Positions 22,977 to 28,900 of a stretch of 28,900 bases of DNA are shown in pieces. Source of the stretch: Bacillota bacterium (GTDB lineage Bacteria; Bacillota; Clostridia; TANB77; CAG-465); NCBI GenBank assembly GCA_023410645.1, contig JAEYPQ010000016.1, positions 1-28,900 of the forward strand, given 5' to 3'. Under the pieces are notes generated by a model. The model was not told the DNA's origin, did no database searches, and saw only the letters and a list, made by a program, of their open reading frames with translations. Each line of letters opens with the position of its first letter. Position 1 is the stretch's first letter. Made by a program: the position numbers and the translations under genes.

Positions 22977-23493
22977 GTAAGTCACCTCCTTTATCAATAA
23001 TTATTTGTTCCCTTAATATTTTCTTTGCTCTATATATTTGCATTTTAAGAGTAGATTTTGGAATATCCATTTTATCTGAAACCTCATCAAGAGTCATACC
23101 TTCTATATAGTAATAGGTTATAATAGTTGAATATGGTTCCTTTAATTCATTAATTATCCTTTTCATATAATTGCTTTCTTCATTTTGTATTATATATTCT
23201 TCAATATCGTTATCATCTTCATAGTTTTCTAGACTAATTATATCATCATCAGTTGCCTTTTCTATTTTTCTTAATTTACTCTTCAAAATGTCTTTACATC
23301 TATTTAATGCAATTTTACAAATTACATTTTTTATCTCATTTTCACTTAAATTTTCATACCTTTCTTTAGATTTATAAAAATTCAAATATGTATCTTGCGT
23401 TGCATCTTCTGCATCTTGAGGAGATGTTAACATATTAAAACATATTTTATATACTAATTTACTGTATTTTTCTATTAAATATTCAATGTTCAC
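22963..23493 (-). CDS. ECF-type RNA polymerase sigma factor
   Basis: 176 residues from a GTG at 23493, preceded by GGGGGAG. The longer frame to 23556 adds a hydrophobic leader and crosses a terminator. Region 2 is about 5-70 (LIEKYSKLVYKICFNMLTSPQDAEDATQDTYLNFY, the D-AED-TQD-F pattern). Region 4 is about 112-165 (LKEPYSTIITYYYIEGMTLDEVSDKMDIPKSTLKMQIYRAKKIL). It directs polymerase to a stress regulon, most likely its own operon. The three downstream genes code for a single-span protein and two multi-span proteins, which points to an envelope signal. An auto-regulated promoter is expected, but only a weak candidate exists in the 40 nt between the terminator and the start. Confidence 0.93.
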   Translation of the reverse strand: MNIEYLIEKYSKLVYKICFNMLTSPQDAEDATQDTYLNFYKSKERYENLSENEIKNVICKIALNRCKDILKSKLRKIEKATDDDIISLENYEDDNDIEEYIIQNEESNYMKRIINELKEPYSTIITYYYIEGMTLDEVSDKMDIPKSTLKMQIYRAKKILREQIIIDKGGDLLERK

Positions 23494-23533
23494 AACTCTC
23501 CCCCTAATAAAATTTCCATATACTAATATAACG

Positions 23534-23580
23534 ATAAAAAAAATAAAAGATAACAATTTATTTATTATCTTTTATTTTAA
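23534..23580 (-). terminator. Terminator of the GH18-helicase operon
   Basis: Perfect 14-bp A/T-rich stem (23540-23553 with 23565-23578), 11-nt loop, followed by a long T-run on the minus strand. Confidence 0.75.
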
Positions 23581-23615
23581 TATATTTTTACTTCCAATAC
23601 AATAGAAAACATAAT

Positions 23616-26600
23616 CTATTTTTCAAATAAATCCAAGATATCTTCTTTTGACATCTTATTTATAAAAGTTTCTCCTGCTTTTATTACCGAATTTGTTAGA
23701 TCCATTTTTCTATCTTGTAGTTTTTGAATTTTTTCTTCAATACTATTTTGAGTTATAAGTTTAAAAACTTGTACATTACTCTTTTGACCAATTCTATGAG
23801 CTCTATCTGTTGCTTGATTTTGAGCAGATAAATTCCACCAAGGATCATAATGTATTACCATATCAGCACCTGTTAAATTAAGTCCTGTGCCTCCTGCTTT
23901 AAGTGAAATCAAAAATACACTTAAATCTTTACTTTTATTAAAATTCTCTACCATATCTATTCTTGTATCAACTTTCGTTTGACCTGTTAGCATAGAATAT
24001 TTTATTTTCTTCTTATCAAGTTGTGTTTTTATTATATCAAGCATAGAAGTAAATTGTGAAAATAATAATATTTTATGTCCTGCATTAATTCCACCGTCAA
24101 TCAACTCTAAGCATTGTTCAAGCTTAGCACTCTCACCAGAATAATTTTCTATAAAAAGCGATGGATGGCAACATAGTTGTCTAAGTCTTGTAATAAGTGA
24201 AAGTATCTTTATTTGACTATTTTCAAAGCCATTAGTTGCTATTTCATATTGCATCTCTTTTTTTGCAATATCTAAATATGCAGCATACATTTTTTCTTGT
24301 TCATTTGTCATATTGCTATACATTATCGTCTCTGTTTTATCTGGTAATTCCTTTAATACATCTTTTTTAATACGTCTTAGTATAAATGGTTCTACTAATT
24401 TCCTAAGCTTTACCATTGCATCATTATCATTATCTTTTATTATTGGTGTTTCAAATTCAGTTTTAAATCTTTTGTAACTATACAAATAACTTGGCATAAT
24501 AAAGTCAAATATTGACCAAAGTTCAGAAAGTGAATTTTCCATAGGTGTTCCAGTAAGTGCAAATCTTACTTCACTTTTTAAATCTTTGAGTGCAATAGCA
24601 TTCTTTGTATTATTATTTTTTATATATTGAGCCTCATCAGCAATAACATATTTAAAAACAAATGATTTATACTTATCAATATCTCTTTTAAGTAAATCGT
24701 ATGAAGTTATAACAACATCATAATTTTTTATCGTATCTATTAGTTTTTCTCTTTCTTCTATATTTCCAGATATAACTAATACTTTAACCTCTGGTGCAAA
24801 TCTCATTATTTCTTTTTGCCAGTTTATGTACAATGAACTTGGACATACAACAATAGAAGTTTTTTCATCATGCTCTTTTTCATCAATCAATAATGATATT
24901 ACTTGTATTGTTTTTCCAAGTCCCATATCATCTGCTAAAATTCCACCGAAATTATACTTTTGTAATGTCTTTAACCAGTTAAATCCAGTTACTTGATACG
25001 GTCTTAAAATATTTTTTATTGATTCTGGAATAATAAAACTTAAATCAGCAACTTCATTTATTTCTCTTATTATTTGTTTAAAATTATCATCTTTTTTTAT
25101 AATTATATTATTATCTCTTTTTACTAATTGATCAAGATATATAGTTCTATATTTTGGAAGCTCAATAACATCTTTTGAAAAATCCTTTTCACTAATATTA
25201 AGACTATCTGCTATATTAAGTAAAGATTCTATCCCTGAGGACTCTAAATTTAAGAAGCTTCCATCTTTTAGTCTATAATATTTTTTCTTGAACTTATATG
25301 TCTTTAATATGTTACTTATTTCTTCTTTATCAAAATCAAAATTTTCTATATTCAATTCTAGAAGATCATTTTGTATCCTAACACCTAAAGAAATGGTTTT
25401 CGATGTAATAATTTGTTTGTTTTTTAATTTATCAGTAACAAGTACTTCAAATTTTTCCATAAATAAATTAATACCATCTTTTAAAAAATTGAATATATCT
25501 TCTTCTTTGCTTAAATATACAATCTTTCTCTTAGTATCTATCATAAAGTTATATCTACTTAATATATCACTTACTTTTTTCTCTTCAATATAATTTCTAT
25601 TGCATTTTAAATCTTCATTTATATCAAATGGATTGAATTCAACATCCAAATAGCAATATTTAATTTCAGCTACTATATTATTTTTTTCATCTATATCAAG
25701 ATATATTTTAGTACCAAGTTTTTCTGCCTTATATTTTTGTAGTAATTCATCATTAACAACTACTCTTGATAATTCAGATAAATTTGGAACTACATATTCA
25801 CAAAAACTAGTAGCCTTATTTACTGAAATACTTAATGTATCCTTTTTTATTTTCAGGAATTCTTCAATAAGTGGTAATACTTTTAATTTAAAATCGATAC
25901 TACACCTGTATAAATAATCCTTATATAATATATATACATATTCCTGACCATAAAATAATTTATATTTATCATAGTTATGTTTAACTATGAGTTTTCCATC
26001 TTGACTTTCTGATATTTCAAATTTTAGAAAAGGATCTTCAGTTATAAATTTTATGATTTTATATTCATAAGAACTATCTTTAATCTCTATTTCGTGATAA
26101 TTATTTTTTATAATTTCAAAGAACTCATCTAACATTCCATATTTTAATTTAAAAACATTCCTATATTTTTTCTCTAAATTAGTATAACTTGATGTTAAAT
26201 CTAATACTTGATAATATTCTAAAGTTTTCTTAGTAATAAAGTTTGCCATGTCTCTTGATACTTCATTAAAATTTTGAATAGTATTTATAAATTCAAATTC
26301 TTTGCCATATTTAACAAGAGATGATTTACTCATACTATCAGCAAATTCATATAAATCTTTCAAAATATACATCCTAGTATTTCCAATTTTAAATGATACT
26401 TCTAAATCATTAAGACATATATCTAATATTGGTTCTATATCAACTTCATCACTTTTTTTATGCTCATTCATTTCTATATTTTCATAATATGAAATGAAAC
26501 TATCTTTGTTTTTCAATCCATCATTGTTTTGTACTAAAAAACTTTCTAATGAACTGTTTACCTTTAGCTTTTCTTCACTTTTTTTAAATAAAATATATTT

Positions 26601-26897
26601 ATCATCATTTATGTACATATCAAACAAAGTAGCAATCAAATGCTGACATATATTAGGATTTTCTGGATTTTCTTGGCAACTACATCTATAGTCTAAAATC
26701 CCATTTATCTTTTTTACTTCTAGATTACAAATATCATTATCATTTATTGTTACATTTGCTGTATAATTATTATCGTTTTTATAGTCAAAGTCTTCTATTT
26801 GTACTTTTCCTTGTTCAAAATACTTTTTACCAATATTTGTAACTTCATTTCCAGCAAGCCTTAAAAATTTATTTATCTCATCTGCAGTTATTAACAT
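23616..26897 (-). CDS. SWIM zinc-finger SNF2-family helicase
   Basis: 1093 residues. SWIM zinc finger Cys72-x-Cys74...Cys84-x-His86 (RCSCQENPENPNICQHL), then a long low-conservation region to about 600. The SNF2 ATPase follows: Walker A DDMGLGKT near 655-662, DEAQ near 753, LTGTPMENSLSELWSI, and the helicase C part with SLKAGGTGLNLTGAD and QATDRAHRIGQ near 1025-1037. SNF2 proteins move along double-stranded DNA and remodel protein-DNA complexes. The bacterial SWIM-SNF2 group (RapA-like relatives, YwqA type) has no fixed role. AGGAG 9 nt before the ATG. It starts 12 bp after the GH18 gene and shares its transcript. It is not next to restriction or other defence genes here, so a defence role is not supported. 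Confidence 0.93.
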   Translation of the reverse strand: MLITADEINKFLRLAGNEVTNIGKKYFEQGKVQIEDFDYKNDNNYTANVTINDNDICNLEVKKINGILDYRCSCQENPENPNICQHLIATLFDMYINDDKYILFKKSEEKLKVNSSLESFLVQNNDGLKNKDSFISYYENIEMNEHKKSDEVDIEPILDICLNDLEVSFKIGNTRMYILKDLYEFADSMSKSSLVKYGKEFEFINTIQNFNEVSRDMANFITKKTLEYYQVLDLTSSYTNLEKKYRNVFKLKYGMLDEFFEIIKNNYHEIEIKDSSYEYKIIKFITEDPFLKFEISESQDGKLIVKHNYDKYKLFYGQEYVYILYKDYLYRCSIDFKLKVLPLIEEFLKIKKDTLSISVNKATSFCEYVVPNLSELSRVVVNDELLQKYKAEKLGTKIYLDIDEKNNIVAEIKYCYLDVEFNPFDINEDLKCNRNYIEEKKVSDILSRYNFMIDTKRKIVYLSKEEDIFNFLKDGINLFMEKFEVLVTDKLKNKQIITSKTISLGVRIQNDLLELNIENFDFDKEEISNILKTYKFKKKYYRLKDGSFLNLESSGIESLLNIADSLNISEKDFSKDVIELPKYRTIYLDQLVKRDNNIIIKKDDNFKQIIREINEVADLSFIIPESIKNILRPYQVTGFNWLKTLQKYNFGGILADDMGLGKTIQVISLLIDEKEHDEKTSIVVCPSSLYINWQKEIMRFAPEVKVLVISGNIEEREKLIDTIKNYDVVITSYDLLKRDIDKYKSFVFKYVIADEAQYIKNNNTKNAIALKDLKSEVRFALTGTPMENSLSELWSIFDFIMPSYLYSYKRFKTEFETPIIKDNDNDAMVKLRKLVEPFILRRIKKDVLKELPDKTETIMYSNMTNEQEKMYAAYLDIAKKEMQYEIATNGFENSQIKILSLITRLRQLCCHPSLFIENYSGESAKLEQCLELIDGGINAGHKILLFSQFTSMLDIIKTQLDKKKIKYSMLTGQTKVDTRIDMVENFNKSKDLSVFLISLKAGGTGLNLTGADMVIHYDPWWNLSAQNQATDRAHRIGQKSNVQVFKLITQNSIEEKIQKLQDRKMDLTNSVIKAGETFINKMSKEDILDLFEK

Positions 26898-26909
26898 TTA
26901 CTATATCTC

Positions 26910-28550
26910 CTATTTTAAATTCTCCTTAATAACATTCCATATATCATTAGTTTCAAAACCTTTTCTCCATCCAGTTATACCTGCAAGATTAAATTTATTC
27001 ACAGTTTCCACTCTCTTTTTAATTGATTCTTTATCTTCAATCCATAATTTGTATGTTAAATCACCCTGTGTCATTTCAACATAATTTTGACCAGCATCCT
27101 CATCCCACACTGGAGTAAGATTATTATCCTTTAAGAAATCAACACAATCTTCCATAGTGTATACCTTTGTTGTTGGTTTATTTTCACCAGCCTTTATAGT
27201 CCATAATCTAGTGTAAAATGGTACTCCAAGGATTATTTTATTACTTGGTATATTTGAATCATTAATTAATGAATTTATATTTTTCTCTACCCAAGATACT
27301 TCTGAAATAGATCCTGGTTCTGTAGACCAAGCACCTCTTTGATCATATCCCATCAGTACAACATAATCTGCTGCTGCACCAACACCTTTTCTATCTATAT
27401 ATGCAACAAAATACATATCTACTGATACACTTATATTATTACGTCTTAGTATAGGTGCAAGTTCTCTTATAAATTGAGTATATAAATACTCATCTTCTGT
27501 TTTCATTGCTTCAAAGTCTATATTTATACCGTCAATTCCATCATTTTTACATATCTGTAAAAGATTTTTTATAAATTGCTCTCTATTATACTCGCTATTA
27601 ACCATTGCTGAAGTATCAGCTGCACTATAACTTGCAGAATCAATTCCATTAGTTATAATTGGCCACAACTTATATCCTAAACTTTTTGCTTTATTATAAT
27701 AATCTCTACTGTATTTAGAAGAAATTTCCCCATTTGAGTTTTTTAGTTCATACCATGTAGGTGAAACTACATTAATTCCATCTATTTTTTGTGATCCTAA
27801 TACATTCAAATCACTGCCATATTGCCAAAACATAGATAATTTTCCTGTACTATTATCTGTAGAATTTTCTTGTACTATTTCATCACTTGTATCATCTATT
27901 ACAACATCAACATTATTTTTTGATATATAACCAACAATTCCTGAATCAGTTTTTACTTTATACCATCTAACATGATTTAAGCTTTCAGTATAAACTGTAA
28001 CAGTATTATCTTTATTTAAAATTTGTAATACATCAGAATTTGTATTTAAATCACTGTATACATATACTTTATTGTATTTTATTGGAATATCACTTGTATC
28101 TTTTTTATCAATAGTTATTGTATTAGTTCTTTCATTATAAGCTACCTTAATATTATATATATCTTTAACCATATTTATATCTAAGTAAGGTTGTCCGTCA
28201 ATTAATTTTGCTGTTGTTGCTGTATCAGTATATTCCATGTTCTTTGACATCTTATTTTCATCAATTTTAAATTTTAGAACATCCATATATGTAGTAATTA
28301 TAATTTTAGTTGCAACTTTATCATAAAAAATGTTTTCATCAATGATTTTTGAAATAGTATCCACTGAAACGTATATGCCACCATTTTCAACAAAAGGTGA
28401 ATAATCAGTTTTTATATTATTTCCAAAAATAACTAGATTAGAATTAATGCCATTTTTATAATCTACTCCATAATTTATGTTTGTAAACATTAATAAATTA
28501 ACAGCAATTAAAATTACTATAACAATATATTTTTTTAATTCTTTTACCAT
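26910..28550 (-). CDS. Secreted GH18 glycosidase with SH3 and copper-amine-oxidase-like N-terminal domains
   Basis: 546 residues. Signal peptide or anchor about 8-27 (YIVIVILIAVNLLMFTNI). The copper-amine-oxidase N-like repeat region about 35-150 (GGIYVSVDTISKII, DGQPYLDINMVKDIY) is common in clostridial wall proteins. SH3-type domain about 158-215 (VRWYKVKTDSGIVGYIS). GH18 barrel about 235-546, with the catalytic motif DGINIDFE at 340-347 (Glu347 as acid). The family includes YaaH/SleL/YdhD-like spore or cell-wall N-acetylglucosaminidases. AAGGA lies 10 nt before the ATG. It is the first gene of an operon with the SNF2 helicase. Peptidoglycan is the likely target, at the cell surface or the spore cortex. 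Confidence 0.92.
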   Translation of the reverse strand: MVKELKKYIVIVILIAVNLLMFTNINYGVDYKNGINSNLVIFGNNIKTDYSPFVENGGIYVSVDTISKIIDENIFYDKVATKIIITTYMDVLKFKIDENKMSKNMEYTDTATTAKLIDGQPYLDINMVKDIYNIKVAYNERTNTITIDKKDTSDIPIKYNKVYVYSDLNTNSDVLQILNKDNTVTVYTESLNHVRWYKVKTDSGIVGYISKNNVDVVIDDTSDEIVQENSTDNSTGKLSMFWQYGSDLNVLGSQKIDGINVVSPTWYELKNSNGEISSKYSRDYYNKAKSLGYKLWPIITNGIDSASYSAADTSAMVNSEYNREQFIKNLLQICKNDGIDGINIDFEAMKTEDEYLYTQFIRELAPILRRNNISVSVDMYFVAYIDRKGVGAAADYVVLMGYDQRGAWSTEPGSISEVSWVEKNINSLINDSNIPSNKIILGVPFYTRLWTIKAGENKPTTKVYTMEDCVDFLKDNNLTPVWDEDAGQNYVEMTQGDLTYKLWIEDKESIKKRVETVNKFNLAGITGWRKGFETNDIWNVIKENLK

Positions 28551-28579
28551 TTTTATACCGTCCTTTTTACAATACTTAT

Positions 28580-28608
28580 ATTATACAATATATTTTCCTA
28601 TTTGTGAA
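28580..28608 (-). promoter_or_regulatory. Promoter of the GH18-helicase operon
   Basis: TTCACA (28603-28608), 17-bp spacer, TATAAT (28580-28585) on the minus strand, 29 nt before the start codon. Confidence 0.75.
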
Positions 28609-28644
28609 CCTTTTTATACAAAAATATTATAAAGATATTACAAG

Positions 28645-28684
28645 AAAAGCATCAAAATGTAGTAATCTATTACATTTTGATGTT
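28645..28684 (-). terminator. Terminator of the gene at the right edge
   Basis: Perfect 12-bp stem CATCAAAATGTA with TACATTTTGATG (28650-28661 with 28671-28682), 9-nt loop, and TTTTC after it on the minus strand. Confidence 0.75.
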
Positions 28685-28733
28685 TAATTGAAATTTTATT
28701 TATAAAATTTCTTTATATGGAATATATAGTAAG

Positions 28734-28900
28734 TTAAATTACTGGTTGTATTTCATAAAGTATGCAGGCATTTGAACTTCCAACATAGCATTCATATCTT
28801 ATCCATTTTGTTCCGACTGGTATTGTATATATTTCATCATATGTCGCTCTTGTAGTTTTACTTATTGAACTTATTATTTTCTTACTTTCATCTAAAAATC
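28734..28900 (-). CDS. C-terminal end of an unidentified protein (5' end outside window)
   Basis: The frame is open from the right edge to TAA at 28734-28736, giving 55 complete codons including the stop. The visible end runs FLDESKKIISSISKTT, then YDEIYTIPVGTKWIRYECYV and SSNACILYEIQPVI. It has two Cys and alternating beta-like strands. The family is not recognisable from this short piece. Same strand as the GH18 operon but separated from it by a terminator and a promoter. Confidence 0.6.
   Translation of the reverse strand, partial: FLDESKKIISSISKTTRATYDEIYTIPVGTKWIRYECYVGSSNACILYEIQPVI

Noticed and set aside
23616..26897. SNF2 helicase as part of a phage defence system such as DISARM or a restriction island
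   Set aside because: There are no methyltransferase, nuclease or other defence genes beside it, and its operon partner is a GH18 wall hydrolase.

Overview
The window is strongly AT-rich and encodes a spore-lineage Bacillota, most likely a member of the Clostridia. The evidence is the ytfI-ytfJ (gerW) sporulation pair, a cortex-hydrolase-like GH18 protein, sigma-A-type promoters (TTGACA-N17-TATAAT), strong AGGAGG ribosome sites, and surface proteins that begin with the KGISLIVL membrane segment often seen in gut clostridia. Most genes lie on the minus strand. I see no tRNA, rRNA, CRISPR array, insertion sequence or prophage gene.

Layout. 1-5124 is a tandem pair of paralogous surface-protein units on the minus strand. 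Each unit has a promoter, a 42-46 codon leader ORF, a terminator-like hairpin with a T-run, and then a large gene encoding a prepilin-like N-terminal segment and Ig-like repeats. The upstream copy ends in a C-type-lectin/FGE-sulfatase-like domain, and one missing base splits it into two frames. The other copy runs off the left edge. 5205-7344 is an OmpR-type response regulator and its histidine kinase, just upstream of that locus. 7509-9617 holds a small unknown gene and an acyl-CoA ligase. 9810-10417 is a plus-strand island of two tiny membrane proteins. 10445-11543 is ytfI-ytfJ.

11694-14759 holds a PIN-PhoH ATPase gene and a beta-CASP metallo-beta-lactamase-fold nuclease gene. They are divergent and share a 363-bp control region with two near-perfect promoters and a shared 10-mer. 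14818-17999 is the trpS-obgE-nitroreductase operon, and 18208-18999 a PF06541 membrane protein. 19042-21262 is a CzrA-like repressor with a Zn/Cd P-type ATPase, with its operator visible. 21375-23493 is an ECF sigma factor operon with a likely anti-sigma factor and two membrane proteins. 23616-28550 is a GH18 hydrolase followed by a SWIM/SNF2 helicase. The 3' end of an unidentified gene closes the window.

The most unusual signal is the surface-protein leader. In both copies a short ORF ends 7-10 nt before a 14-bp hairpin followed by T5, and the large gene starts about 43 nt later with no promoter of its own. The last 23 residues of the two leader peptides align without a gap and end in FQYI plus one residue. 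This geometry is what is expected of ribosome-controlled transcription attenuation by a leader peptide. The lectin-like C-terminus also carries a 13-codon run of NNY codons where diversity-generating retroelements place their variable repeat, but neither a reverse transcriptase nor a template repeat lies in the window.
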